Assembly (NCBI GenBank): GCA_028284395.1
Contig: JANQRV010000004.1
Coordinates: 1-64,000, forward strand
Direction of reading: 5' to 3'
DNA length: 64,000 nucleotides
Source: Saprospiraceae bacterium
GTDB taxonomy: Bacteria > Bacteroidota > Bacteroidia > Chitinophagales > Saprospiraceae
Under the pieces are notes generated by a model that searched no databases, was not told the origin of the DNA, and saw only the letters and a program-made list of their open reading frames with translations. The translations under genes were made by a program, and so were the position numbers. The first letter of the stretch is position 1. Each line of letters opens with the position of its first letter. Positions 1-8,858 of this stretch are shown here, piece after piece.

Positions 1-1018
1 TGGCCAACATTGGAGCGGGTGGATTATCATAATCAAAAATGTCGTGATGAATGTTTTGATAGTGCCAGACCCTTTCTCCGGTTTCGGCGTCGAGTGCCAG
101 AATACAATTTCCGAATAGATTGGCACCGTGTCGTGTCCCCCCATAGATAAAATCCGGTGCGGGAGATCCTGTAGCACAAAAAACCCATCCCCGTTCTTCA
201 TCGACGGTAAAACCTCCCCAGGCGTTCGCACCGCCATAGGTCTCTCCTTCTACAAATTCCCAGGAATCAAAACCTTCCTCACCTTCCAGCGGCACCGTGT
301 GAAAGATCCACTCGAATTCGCCGGTCACGGTGTTGTAGCTCCGAATATCTCCAGGAGTGGAACTGTATCCTTCCGGGACCCGCCCGCCAACGATCAAGTG
401 ATCTTTGTAAACAATCCCGGGGGTCGTCATTTCAACCGAGGCTTTATCCGGGTCTACCGGCAAATCATGGTGCAAATCAATGTAGCCGTTTTTCCCAAAA
501 GAAGAAATGTGCTGACCACTTTTGGCATCCACAGCGTATATCCGATTTTTAACAAAGGCAAAAATACGCTCTCCAACTGCGCCCTTCCAATAAACCACAC
601 CTCGGTTTCTTCCTCTCCAAACTTCTTTGTCCTCGTGGTATGCTGCCGCTACGAACCGCCACACTTCTTCGCCATTCCCAGCATTGAGGCAAATGACATC
701 TAGGGTTGGTGATGTGAAATAGAGCAGATCATCAATAATGATGGGGTTGCTGTACATGGATGGTCCACCGGGTTTTCCATGGTGGTATTGCCAGGCCAGA
801 CTGAGCTTTCCAATATTGTTGGTATTGATCTGGTTCAGTTCGGAATATTGCAAGCCCTTCTTATCTCCTCGATAGATGGCCCAATCGATGAAATTGTCCT
901 GTGGGTCGGTCCCCTCGGCAATGGGCTTCGCCTCTTCGCACGATTGACATGTGGACAGGAGTCCCGTGAGGAGAGCAGCTAGGAAAACAATACGGCCTTT
1001 CACAAATGTTTTTTCCAT
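1..1018 (-). CDS. PQQ-dependent quinoprotein dehydrogenase, C-terminus cut off by window edge
   Basis: The visible 339 residues start at ATG 1018 with a hydrophobic signal (about residues 8-25) followed by cysteines in LLSTCQSC, so it is probably an exported lipoprotein. The mature part reads like the first blades of an eight-bladed PQQ propeller: YRGDKKGLQYSELNQI near the start, then ALDAETGERVWHYQNIHHDI close to the cut edge, a signature shared with the membrane glucose-dehydrogenase type quinoproteins. Such enzymes oxidise sugars or alcohols in the periplasm and pass electrons to the respiratory chain. Substrate cannot be told, because the C-terminal half with most PQQ ligands lies outside the window. 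It is divergent from the Crp/Fnr gene. Family assignment is firm; specificity is not. Confidence 0.87.
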   Translation of the reverse strand, partial: MEKTFVKGRIVFLAALLTGLLSTCQSCEEAKPIAEGTDPQDNFIDWAIYRGDKKGLQYSELNQINTNNIGKLSLAWQYHHGKPGGPSMYSNPIIIDDLLYFTSPTLDVICLNAGNGEEVWRFVAAAYHEDKEVWRGRNRGVVYWKGAVGERIFAFVKNRIYAVDAKSGQHISSFGKNGYIDLHHDLPVDPDKASVEMTTPGIVYKDHLIVGGRVPEGYSSTPGDIRSYNTVTGEFEWIFHTVPLEGEEGFDSWEFVEGETYGGANAWGGFTVDEERGWVFCATGSPAPDFIYGGTRHGANLFGNCILALDAETGERVWHYQNIHHDIFDYDNPPAPMLA

Positions 1019-1036
1019 TGGTCCTACATTTTGATG

Positions 1037-1128
1037 ATCTAGTCGCCCCATCTAGCGTTTAAACACGTCCAAGTAGATTTAAAATTCCAGTTTTCACTAC
1101 AGAATTCTTCCCGTAAAAGACTAGATGG
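1037..1128. promoter_or_regulatory. inverted ATCTAG-containing sites between divergent PQQ and Crp/Fnr genes
   Basis: ATCTAGTC at 1037-1044 is the exact reverse complement of GACTAGAT at 1119-1126, and CCATCTAG at 1048-1055 is the exact reverse complement of CTAGATGG at 1121-1128. The sites sit in the 142-base gap between two divergent genes, one of which encodes a DNA-binding regulator. This arrangement would suit operator sites, but short matches in an AT-rich gap can occur by chance. Confidence 0.25.
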
Positions 1129-1160
1129 AAGTAATAATTTAGATAAATTGTCGGTAATTA

Positions 1161-1742
1161 ATGATCAACAAGGTGAAAACTTTAGCATCCTTTCTCAAAC
1201 AACAGTTGGATATGCCCGAAAGCCTCATCCAACAAGTCATTGGATTCTATCGGGAAGAGCAAATCCCTAAAAATCATTTCGTGGCCCAAAAGGGACAATA
1301 CTGCCAAAAGCTGTGTTTCCTGCGAGAAGGCTTCCTGAGATTTTATAGCTATTCCGACCAGAAGACCGTTACTCATTGGATTTTCGGAAAAGGACAATTG
1401 GTCACGGACGTAGCTAGCTTTTACCTTGGCGAACCAGCCAAATGGCAGATCCAAGCACTCTCAGATACCGTCATCCAGGGCATCAACATCGAAGATTATC
1501 AGCGCATGAGAACAGCTATCCCGGAGTGGGACATTTACGAAAAGCGTTTGCTGGTCAAATTGATGTCGGCATTAGAAAATCGGGTGTATGCGTTCTTGTC
1601 GATGTCTGCAGAAGAACGCTTTCAATATCTGTTTCGATCTGATCCGGAAATGTTCAACGAATTGCCCCTCCACTATTTAGCTTCTATGTTGGGCATGACT
1701 CCCGAAACACTTAGCAGAATCCGACGCAAAAGTATTTCTTGA
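1161..1742 (+). CDS. Crp/Fnr family transcriptional regulator
   Basis: A 193-residue protein of the usual Bacteroidota Crp/Fnr length. Residues about 25-115 form a cyclic-nucleotide-binding-like beta-roll (for example KGQYCQKLCFLREGFLRFY), and residues about 150-190 form a winged helix-turn-helix with LHYLASMLGMTPETLSRIRR as recognition helix. The beta-roll lacks the phosphate-binding Arg-Ser pair typical of true cAMP receptors, and there is no Fnr-type N-terminal cysteine cluster, so the effector is unknown. It precedes the crotonase and Rieske genes on the same strand by 62 bases and is a reasonable regulator for them, or for the divergent PQQ enzyme. Both links are inference. Confidence 0.88.
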   Translation: MINKVKTLASFLKQQLDMPESLIQQVIGFYREEQIPKNHFVAQKGQYCQKLCFLREGFLRFYSYSDQKTVTHWIFGKGQLVTDVASFYLGEPAKWQIQALSDTVIQGINIEDYQRMRTAIPEWDIYEKRLLVKLMSALENRVYAFLSMSAEERFQYLFRSDPEMFNELPLHYLASMLGMTPETLSRIRRKSIS

Positions 1743-1804
1743 TTTTTGTCAATGGAGATGGCAATTATTGTTTCTAGCTTTAATCTGCAACAAAGCTAGC
1801 AGCT

Positions 1805-2653
1805 ATGCATTTCAAGGAAATTGAATTCATTCAACAAAATGAAATCGCCATCATTCGGTTCAACCGCCCGGAAGTTATGAACTGTGTTGGTCCGGTAACA
1901 CACCAAGAACTTTTGTCCGCTTGGGAAACATTCAAAACCGATGACCGGCTCAAAGTGGCCATCATTACCGGTGCGGGAGATCGAGCGTTCTGTGCTGGCG
2001 GAGACCTCAAAGCTGCCGGAGAAAACAGCCTGATCCATTTGACGGAAGCAGAGAAAGAAATGCACCGTAAGGGACAAATGCCGGGAATCTTGGGGCCGAC
2101 TCGCTGGACCGATATTTACAAGCCCATTATTGCCGCGGTAAACGGAGTCGCCTACGCCGGCGGACTGGAATGGGCGTGTTTTGCCGATATCCGTATTGCT
2201 GAGCAACACGCCTCCTTTGGGGTCACTTGTCGCCGTTGGAATATCGGGCTTGCCGATGGTGGTACACAACGATTACCGAGAATTGTAGGAATGGGAAGAG
2301 CCATGGAACTCATCATTACCGGACGGGTGATCGATGCTGAAGAAGCCTACCGCATTGGACTGGCCAATGAAGTGGTTCCCAAGGGACAATCGCTTCAGCG
2401 CGCAGTTGAGCTCGCCGAATTTATATGCAGTTTACCACAGCCCGCCATTAGAACGGATAAGGAAGCAGCAGTCAGAGGATTTGGAGAAAGTCTTGAGGAA
2501 GGACTTCGGATTGAAGCAGAAAAATTCTTGGACTCTATCTATGAACCCGAAACCTTTGAAGGCCTGAAACAATTCAATGAAAGACGCCACCCCGATCGAC
2601 GCTATGATGAGGCCATCAAAACTCCTGGAATTGTAAGAAGAAAAAAGAATTAA
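1805..2653 (+). CDS. crotonase-superfamily protein (enoyl-CoA hydratase/isomerase-like)
   Basis: At 282 residues this matches the crotonase fold. The oxyanion-hole segment is CAGGDLK (63-69), and the second one AYAGGLEWACFADIRIAE carries Glu122, which corresponds to the first catalytic glutamate of rat enoyl-CoA hydratase. The second catalytic glutamate position falls on Cys142 (SFGVTCRRWNIGLADGGTQRL region), the CRRW-type subfamily in which classical hydratase chemistry is doubtful. So the reaction may be a hydrolysis, isomerisation or C-C cleavage of an acyl-CoA. Stop TAA is followed after one base by the Rieske oxygenase start, so the two are almost surely co-transcribed and may work on the same pathway. 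Confidence 0.88.
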   Translation: MHFKEIEFIQQNEIAIIRFNRPEVMNCVGPVTHQELLSAWETFKTDDRLKVAIITGAGDRAFCAGGDLKAAGENSLIHLTEAEKEMHRKGQMPGILGPTRWTDIYKPIIAAVNGVAYAGGLEWACFADIRIAEQHASFGVTCRRWNIGLADGGTQRLPRIVGMGRAMELIITGRVIDAEEAYRIGLANEVVPKGQSLQRAVELAEFICSLPQPAIRTDKEAAVRGFGESLEEGLRIEAEKFLDSIYEPETFEGLKQFNERRHPDRRYDEAIKTPGIVRRKKN

Positions 2654-2654
2654 A

Positions 2655-3821
2655 ATGAAGATAGAAAAGCAAATCGAATTCATCGAAGCGGTATTTGCAG
2701 GCCTGGAAAAACAAGAAATGAAACAGGATGCAGACGGCATTACCCATCAAATCAACGCAAAAAGGTATACGTCATCAGCAAGATTGGCAAGTGAAAAAAA
2801 CATCCTTTTCAAAAATTTCCCCTTGGTTGTTGGCGCAGCAGCAGCCTTAAAAAAGCCCGGTGACTATTTTCTCCACGATTTTACGGAGACGCCCATCATG
2901 GTTGTCAAAGGAAAAGACGAAGTCATCAGAGCATTCCTTAACATCTGCCGACATCGGGGAGTCCGGTTACTGGAAGAGCAACAAGGACATATCCGGCGAA
3001 ACATTGTTTGCCCATACCATGCCTGGTCTTACGATACGAAGGGCTGCCTGAAAGGCATTTTTCATCCCCAGGGTTTCCATGAAGTCGATGCCGATTCACA
3101 TAGTCTGATCGAACTGGAATGCCAGGTTCGTCTGGGGTTGATCTTCGTTGTGCCAAATCCGGAACTAAAAGGCAAAATAGACATCGATGGTTGGCTTCAA
3201 GAAGTCTATCAGGTTACCGAAGGATTTGATTTTGGCGCACTGGTTCCTTACGATGATCGAATGGGTCAGTTGAACTGCAATTGGAAATTGCTGATTGATG
3301 GTGGACTGGAGGGATATCACTTCAAAATTGCCCACGCCTCCACGATCGGTCCTTATTTTCTGGACAATATGAGCGTTAATGAAGCCAACAAACTACATAG
3401 CTCTATTGTCTTCCCGAAAAAAGCTATGAAGAAACTGATGGGAAGCCCACGATCGGAATGGCGAATCCGCAAGTATGCCAATATTTTGATTCAGATTTTT
3501 CCCAATACCATAGTTTTGATTGAACCGGACCACCTGATGGTTGTGAATAATTTCCCATTAGATGAAAAAACAACCCTAAGCGCTTCCTTTATGTTGTTAC
3601 CGGCGGAACCCCAAACTCAGGAGGAGCGGGATCACTGGGATTTGAATGCCAACATTTTCTGGAATGCCATTAACGAAGACAATGAGATGGCCGTATTACA
3701 ACAGAAAAGCTTCAATGCCCATTCAGCGACTTACATGACCATCGGCAGCTACGAAAAACTAATCCTGCAGTTTGAAGACCTGACGGATGCGGCATTGGCC
3801 GGGAATCTCCAACTCGTGTAA
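2655..3821 (+). CDS. Rieske non-heme iron oxygenase, alpha subunit
   Basis: This 388-residue protein has the two-domain layout of ring-hydroxylating oxygenase large subunits. The Rieske 2Fe-2S ligands are Cys98-x-His100 (CRHRG) and Cys119-x2-His122 (CPYHAW). The catalytic domain begins with NWKLLIDGGLEGYHFKIAH, giving His222 and His227 as mononuclear iron ligands, with Asp342 in EDNEMAVLQQ as the likely third ligand and Asp215 as the bridge between centres. No ferredoxin, reductase or beta subunit gene is adjacent, so electrons must come from elsewhere. The gene is one base after the crotonase. Substrate (aromatic acid, quaternary amine or other) cannot be deduced. Confidence 0.92.
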   Translation: MKIEKQIEFIEAVFAGLEKQEMKQDADGITHQINAKRYTSSARLASEKNILFKNFPLVVGAAAALKKPGDYFLHDFTETPIMVVKGKDEVIRAFLNICRHRGVRLLEEQQGHIRRNIVCPYHAWSYDTKGCLKGIFHPQGFHEVDADSHSLIELECQVRLGLIFVVPNPELKGKIDIDGWLQEVYQVTEGFDFGALVPYDDRMGQLNCNWKLLIDGGLEGYHFKIAHASTIGPYFLDNMSVNEANKLHSSIVFPKKAMKKLMGSPRSEWRIRKYANILIQIFPNTIVLIEPDHLMVVNNFPLDEKTTLSASFMLLPAEPQTQEERDHWDLNANIFWNAINEDNEMAVLQQKSFNAHSATYMTIGSYEKLILQFEDLTDAALAGNLQLV

Positions 3822-3824
3822 ACA

Positions 3825-4274
3825 TCAAAAACTTCGGATGAGTAAAACGCCGCCGATGATGCAGATAATCCCGACCAATCGCTGCCAGTTCAAGGCGTGC
3901 ACTGATAGTCCGAGCAAGCCGAAATGATCCAGTATGAGAGAAAGCGTCAATTGACCGGCGATGACCAGGCCAAAGGTTAACGCAGCACCAATTTTGGGAA
4001 CGAGAATGATCACTGCTGCAACATAAAATGCGCCGAGAAATCCAGCAGTCCATACTGACCAATCGACTGTTGTGGCCTCACTGATATTGGCCAATTGTAC
4101 TTTAGTAGCTAGACAGTAAGCCAGTAAACCGATCGATCCCACGACGAAAGAAATGAGTGCCGCATAGACTGGGTCCCCAACGGCCCGACCCATCTTGGCA
4201 TTCAATGCCGCTTGTACGGGCAATACAGCACCTGATATTATTGCCAATAAGATTAAAAAATAAATGGTCTTCAT
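3825..4274 (-). CDS. DMT-superfamily small transporter of the YdcZ/DUF606 type
   Basis: A 149-residue integral membrane protein with about five hydrophobic helices. It opens MKTIYFLILLAIISGAVLP and has the conserved N-terminal VQAALNAKMGRAVGDPVYAA and a central GAALTFGLVIAGQLTLSLI helix, which are typical of the DUF606 branch of drug/metabolite transporters. Family proteins are half-size and probably act as dimers; the substrate is unknown. It is convergent with the Rieske gene, with three bases between the two stops, and stands alone on its strand behind a 188-base gap from the AraC gene. Confidence 0.85.
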   Translation of the reverse strand: MKTIYFLILLAIISGAVLPVQAALNAKMGRAVGDPVYAALISFVVGSIGLLAYCLATKVQLANISEATTVDWSVWTAGFLGAFYVAAVIILVPKIGAALTFGLVIAGQLTLSLILDHFGLLGLSVHALNWQRLVGIICIIGGVLLIRSF

Positions 4275-4462
4275 CTAGTATTTCTTTTTTCTTGGAAATT
4301 AATTTGTGGATGCCCCACTGTTCCAGTATACAGATACAAAAGTCCCATTCTTTTCGTAGCCATCAGATACAAAAAAGAGGCAATGACATATAAAAACTTC
4401 GGAATTGCTAGCTGTTTGGCCGGCTTCAGACATACGACGATAATCAACAGAGGAAGTCTGCT

Positions 4463-5278
4463 CTATTGAAACTTGCTCTCCTCCCGAAATTGCGACGGAG
4501 AACGACCGGCCTTTTTCTTAAAGAATCCGGAGAAGTGTAATGGTTCATCAAAACCGATTTGATAGGCCACTTCTTTGACCGTTAGCCCCGTGTGCAGCAA
4601 GAGCCTTTTCGCTTCCAGGAGGAGTCGATCCAGGATCACTTCCTTAGCAGATTTTCCAGTCAGGTTCTTAACCATCTGACTGAGATGTTTGGCGGTAATG
4701 TGCATTTCCGAGGCATAGTGATTGACACGGTGCCATTCCGAGTACCTCGTGTCCACCAAATGTTTAAAATCCCTAAGAATACAGACGGCCGCATTTTCCT
4801 CATCTAATTGCTTAGCATCCAGCGCCAAACTATTATTGCAAAAAATTAAAAACAATTGGAGTAGGGCTCCTAATGCTCGGCTGCGGTAGGTAAGTTCCCG
4901 GGGCATACAGTCCTCCATCTCCTGTACAATCCTAAGGAGTCGATCGAAAGTTTCCCGATCTACCTTCAAAGCGGGTGTATCGCCGAAGGGTTTGAACAAA
5001 TTAATATTCGAGATAAAACCTTCGGGAATGTTGTTTTCTACCAGGAAGTCTTTGGAGAAAGTAAAGACCCAGCCGTTCGGACGCTCCGAAAGTGCCACCT
5101 GATGGACTTGACCGGGGCTCACGAAATGAACTTCCAATTCTTCAAAGGGAAAAGCTTTATAGTCAACGATGTGCTTTCCATTTGCTTTTTCGACAAATAA
5201 GACGGTGTAATACTCATGTCGATGGGGAACATCGGTTTTCCCACCAGCCCTATCGTAAATTGTTCCCATGCGGTCCAA
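4463..5278 (-). CDS. AraC family transcriptional regulator, start uncertain
   Basis: The 271-residue reading has an N-terminal cupin-type sensor (HRHEYYTVLFVE near residue 20) and two C-terminal helix-turn-helices (about 170-265; AKEVILDRLLLEAKRLLLHT and VKEVAYQIGFDEPLHFSGFF). The coordinates use TTG 5278; the first ATG is 5269. The frame stays open and looks coding for 19 more codons, back to ATC at 5335-5333 (IKKKTLQEIEHRSPTNRFY), where an ATG would be expected; the in-frame stop is at 5378-5380. Either a rare start is used, the N-terminus has been lost, or one base differs from the functional allele. It follows the SMP-30-like gene on the same strand. Confidence 0.85.
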   Translation of the reverse strand: MDRMGTIYDRAGGKTDVPHRHEYYTVLFVEKANGKHIVDYKAFPFEELEVHFVSPGQVHQVALSERPNGWVFTFSKDFLVENNIPEGFISNINLFKPFGDTPALKVDRETFDRLLRIVQEMEDCMPRELTYRSRALGALLQLFLIFCNNSLALDAKQLDEENAAVCILRDFKHLVDTRYSEWHRVNHYASEMHITAKHLSQMVKNLTGKSAKEVILDRLLLEAKRLLLHTGLTVKEVAYQIGFDEPLHFSGFFKKKAGRSPSQFREESKFQ

Positions 5279-5346
5279 GTAAAACCTATTGGTCGGACTG
5301 CGATGCTCGATTTCCTGTAGTGTTTTCTTTTTGATCCTTTCTTTTT

Positions 5347-6225
5347 TTATTGAATTAACCGGTATGCCACTACCCGGTTATCAAAAAACGTTGGTACCAG
5401 CAAAAGGTTTTGATCGATGATGTAATCGATATCGGCTGCATTAATTTCCTGTTCCCGTGTATCCAGTAGTGGGATCCGCTCCCAATCAGAAGAGAGGTAA
5501 AACAACTCTCCTCTCCAACTCGAAGCGAGGTAAGCACCGTCGCCAATGGGCACGATACCGTCACCATGTCCTAGTTCACCCGCCAGGTCTTTGACGGTCT
5601 TAGTGGCCAAATCAATGCTTTTCAACTGGCTACTATTGCTGGTGATCATCAGCAATCGATCCGATTCGGCGTAAAGGCCATTGGGTCTTCCCAAATTGCC
5701 CTCCAAAAGCAATGAAACCTGACCGTCCTTCAAGCTAAAGAGTTTATTGCTATCGGACCCAGAGATGAAGACCGTTCCATCAAAAACCGTAATGTCGTTG
5801 AGAGTTGGTGTACCTTCCACTTGATAGCGGTTGAGAATTCTGGCATCATCAATATGAATTTCTACAACTTCATCGATGTCGGCCACGAAAAGGGAGTTCT
5901 CTATGATGCCCATTCCCTTTGGCCCACTAAGACCGCCTACCCACTCCAGTTCAATGATGTTGCCTTGTAGGTCCATTTTGGAGATGAACCCGTTGCCATC
6001 TTTTTCCCATGGGTTCATGTTTACGTTGGCCACAAAGATCATTTTCCGTTGGCGGTCATACAATACGGATTCCGGCGTCCGCAAAAGCGTATCCGATGCC
6101 CAGGCTTGCTGGAGCGAGGGTGACTTCGCTTCGATTACCGGAGTCGATTCGGTAGACTCTGGAGTCGATTTTGAAGTACAGGAAAAGCATAACGTTAGCA
6201 GGGAAATAAGCATTAGAGGTTTCAT
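5347..6225 (-). CDS. SMP-30/gluconolactonase-like beta-propeller lipoprotein
   Basis: A 292-residue protein with a short signal ending CFSC (Cys16), so a probable lipoprotein, followed by a Ser/Thr/Pro-rich linker. The rest has repeated propeller strands: RTPESVLYDRQRKMIFVANV, SGPKGMGIIENSLFVADI, GRPNGLYAESDRLLMITSN and GHGDGIVPIGDGAYLASSW. This spacing is that of SMP-30/gluconolactonase or NHL-type propellers. Those enzymes hydrolyse lactones using a bound divalent metal; I cannot confirm the metal ligands here, so it may be a non-catalytic propeller. The AraC gene lies directly downstream on the same strand and could regulate it. Confidence 0.8.
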   Translation of the reverse strand: MKPLMLISLLTLCFSCTSKSTPESTESTPVIEAKSPSLQQAWASDTLLRTPESVLYDRQRKMIFVANVNMNPWEKDGNGFISKMDLQGNIIELEWVGGLSGPKGMGIIENSLFVADIDEVVEIHIDDARILNRYQVEGTPTLNDITVFDGTVFISGSDSNKLFSLKDGQVSLLLEGNLGRPNGLYAESDRLLMITSNSSQLKSIDLATKTVKDLAGELGHGDGIVPIGDGAYLASSWRGELFYLSSDWERIPLLDTREQEINAADIDYIIDQNLLLVPTFFDNRVVAYRLIQ

Positions 6226-6315
6226 AGTGTCGTACTTGAGTTTTGTTGCCTCTAAAGATAAAAAATGCTCTTCGTAGTCGAAGGTTTCGGAGAGCTCTAT
6301 TTTATACTACCATCA

Positions 6316-8700
6316 TCATTCCGTACGAAGAGAATCAATTGGATTGGCCACTGCCGCCTTGATGCTTTGAAAGCTTACGGTCAGAAAAGCCAAACCGACG
6401 AAAACACCCCCCGCCAGCATAAAAACCCACCATCGAATCTCGATTCGATATTCGAAATTTTGTAACCATTGTCGCATGAGATACCACGCAATGGGCATGG
6501 CTAACAAGAGGGATACGGCTGCAAGCCGGATAAAATCGCGAGACAGCAAAAGCACAATGTTTTGTACGGAAGCCCCCAGTACTTTTCGGATACCGATCTC
6601 CTTGGTGCGTTGTAGAACATTATGGGACACGAGCCCAAACAGGCCCATGCAGGCAAGAAATAGTGCCAGAGCCGTAAAAATATTGAAGGCCTGCCCGAAG
6701 CGCTTTTCCGCTCGGTACAAGCGATTGTAGGATTCATCCATGAACTGGGCTTCGATCGGCATATGGGGAATAACATCCTTAAATGTGGTTTGGATGTGGG
6801 TCAGTGCTAACGTTGGGTCTTCTCCTTTTATCTTAATGGCTACGTTGCCCCGGCCAAAGTCCCGTCGTTTATAGGAAAGAAATATCGGGGCAATTTCCAG
6901 ATTGAATGGAAGGAAATGAAAATCTTTCACGACGCCGATGACTTTACCTCCATTGAAAGTTTTGTCAACGGCGGTAGACCATCCCAGTTTACGCAGCGCT
7001 GCCTCATTCAAGATGTAACTATCGATGGTGTCGGTTGGAAAGGCAGCCGAAAAATTCCGACCTTCGACTATTTCCATGGCAAACAGATCTATGAATTCCG
7101 TGTCAACGTAATTGCGATAGATCTGCAATTGTGCCTTCGTGGTATTCCCTTCCCACTTGTCTACCAATCCCTGCGAGATCATGTTTAAAGGCATATAGCT
7201 TGGGAAAGATACTTCTTCTACTAGGTCGCTTCGACGTAATTCGGTCCGAAGCGTCTGCCTTTTTTCAAAAACCAGCGGATCCCGATAGTTTACATAAACG
7301 ACTTGTTCTCGATCATAACCCAATTTCTTGTTCTGGATATACTGTAGCTGTTGGTGGATAACGACAGCGCCGATAGCAAGGACTACTGCCGTAGTGAATT
7401 GTCCGATGATCAGGAGATTGCGTAGGCTGCTGCCTTCTCGGTAGTTCTTCAAAAAATTACCCTGCAGCGCTTTTACGGGAGATGCGGAAGAAAGGAAAAG
7501 AGCGGGATAAAGTCCGGACAAACCGCCGATTAAAATGGCCAGCAAGAACATACCGACCAATACCCAGCGGCTACCGATAATGGCGAATGGGATTGGCAAA
7601 TCCAGTAATTGTCGATAAAAAGGAAGCAAGATGTTGACCAGCATAAGTGCTAAAACGAAACCTAACGAGGTCAACAAAAAAGACTCTCCCAAAAGCTGAT
7701 AGAGTAACTGAACACGCTTTGCTCCCAGTGTTTTGCGCATCCCGATTTCCTTGGCGCGCAGTGCTGATCGCGCCGTAGCCAAATTCATGTAGTTGATAGA
7801 TGCCAGCAAAAGGATGATGAATGCAATGCCAAGGAAAAGGTAGATGTATCTAATGTCGCTGTTGGCAGCCATCTCGAAGTTGATTTGAGACTTTAGATGG
7901 ATGTCCTTAACTGGTTGCAAAAATAAAGTGGGAGGTGTTTCCTCGCCCGAAATATCTTTATAGGCTGCTTCCGCATATTTGTCTAAGGCCACCAAACTGC
8001 GCTCCACTTCTTTGTCGGATACCCCTTCTTGCAAAGCAATGTAAGTGAGATAATTGTAACTAATCCAAACCCCCATATCGTTGCGGTAATCGGGATAATT
8101 CTGAATCGAAGTTATGCAATCGAAGTTAAAATGCTGATTTTCGGGAATGTCTTTAATGATCCCTTTGATGGTCAAGAGCCGATCGTTTTGAAATAAAATG
8201 GTTCGGCCGATTACGGCCTCATCACCAAAGTATTTTTCGGCCAAAGATTCGGTTAACAAGATGCTGTTGGGATCCTGCAGCGCCTCCTTCCCGACTCCGC
8301 TCACAACTGGAAAAGTAAATACGTCAAACAAATATTCGTCGGCAAATAACGTCCGCTCGTAAAAGACCTGATCCTCTTTGGTCAGCAAGACTTCCATGTC
8401 CTGAATGCTGGTGGCCGCCTCTACCCTAGAGATTTCTTCGCGTATGGCTTGGGCCATTGGTAGAGGAGAAACTGCAAAACGGTCGGACCCTTGAAAGAAA
8501 TTCCCTTCGCTGAATTGCGAGACTCGATAAATCCGATCCGCTTTCTCATGATGGGTATCGTAACTTAACTCGTACTGGACGTACAAAGCGATTAGAATAA
8601 AACAGGTCATACCGATGGTCAACCCTAAAAGATTTATCCCGGAATAGAGAGGGTTCTTCAACAGATTTCGAACGGCAACTTTGAGGTAGTTTTGCAGCAT
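6316..8700 (-). CDS. ABC transporter permease, FtsX/MacB type with two FtsX units
   Basis: This 794-residue protein starts MLQNYLKVAVRNLLKNPLYS, the standard opening of Bacteroidota MacB-like permeases. It has a first membrane helix (about 20-42), a periplasmic MacB core domain (about 45-250), three helices of a first FtsX domain (about 285-410, with ARSALRAKEIGMRKTLGAKR), a second periplasmic domain, and a second FtsX domain near the C-terminus (QRTKEIGIRKVLGASVQNIV). Such proteins act in mechanotransmission, moving lipoproteins, peptides or antibiotics outward with a separate ATPase. No ATPase gene is adjacent; a LolD/MacB-type ATPase lies about 30 kb away at 39030-39764. Substrate unknown. 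Confidence 0.92.
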   Translation of the reverse strand: MLQNYLKVAVRNLLKNPLYSGINLLGLTIGMTCFILIALYVQYELSYDTHHEKADRIYRVSQFSEGNFFQGSDRFAVSPLPMAQAIREEISRVEAATSIQDMEVLLTKEDQVFYERTLFADEYLFDVFTFPVVSGVGKEALQDPNSILLTESLAEKYFGDEAVIGRTILFQNDRLLTIKGIIKDIPENQHFNFDCITSIQNYPDYRNDMGVWISYNYLTYIALQEGVSDKEVERSLVALDKYAEAAYKDISGEETPPTLFLQPVKDIHLKSQINFEMAANSDIRYIYLFLGIAFIILLLASINYMNLATARSALRAKEIGMRKTLGAKRVQLLYQLLGESFLLTSLGFVLALMLVNILLPFYRQLLDLPIPFAIIGSRWVLVGMFLLAILIGGLSGLYPALFLSSASPVKALQGNFLKNYREGSSLRNLLIIGQFTTAVVLAIGAVVIHQQLQYIQNKKLGYDREQVVYVNYRDPLVFEKRQTLRTELRRSDLVEEVSFPSYMPLNMISQGLVDKWEGNTTKAQLQIYRNYVDTEFIDLFAMEIVEGRNFSAAFPTDTIDSYILNEAALRKLGWSTAVDKTFNGGKVIGVVKDFHFLPFNLEIAPIFLSYKRRDFGRGNVAIKIKGEDPTLALTHIQTTFKDVIPHMPIEAQFMDESYNRLYRAEKRFGQAFNIFTALALFLACMGLFGLVSHNVLQRTKEIGIRKVLGASVQNIVLLLSRDFIRLAAVSLLLAMPIAWYLMRQWLQNFEYRIEIRWWVFMLAGGVFVGLAFLTVSFQSIKAAVANPIDSLRTE

Positions 8701-8858
8701 AATGGCAAGTTTTAGCTAGTTTTCCCACTAAAAAAGTCGAAAACAATGCCAAACGCCAAATTCATTATAATTACTTAAAAATGAGCTAGTAGTAAAAAAA
8801 CAGTAGAGAAAAAAGTGTTCAAATTCGAACAACTTCTGTTCAATAATGTGCAGTTGTT

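Noticed and set aside
128-982. Two plus-strand open frames (191 and 67 codons) at the left end
   Set aside because: They lie antisense to the PQQ dehydrogenase, whose minus-strand frame carries clear family motifs over the whole stretch.
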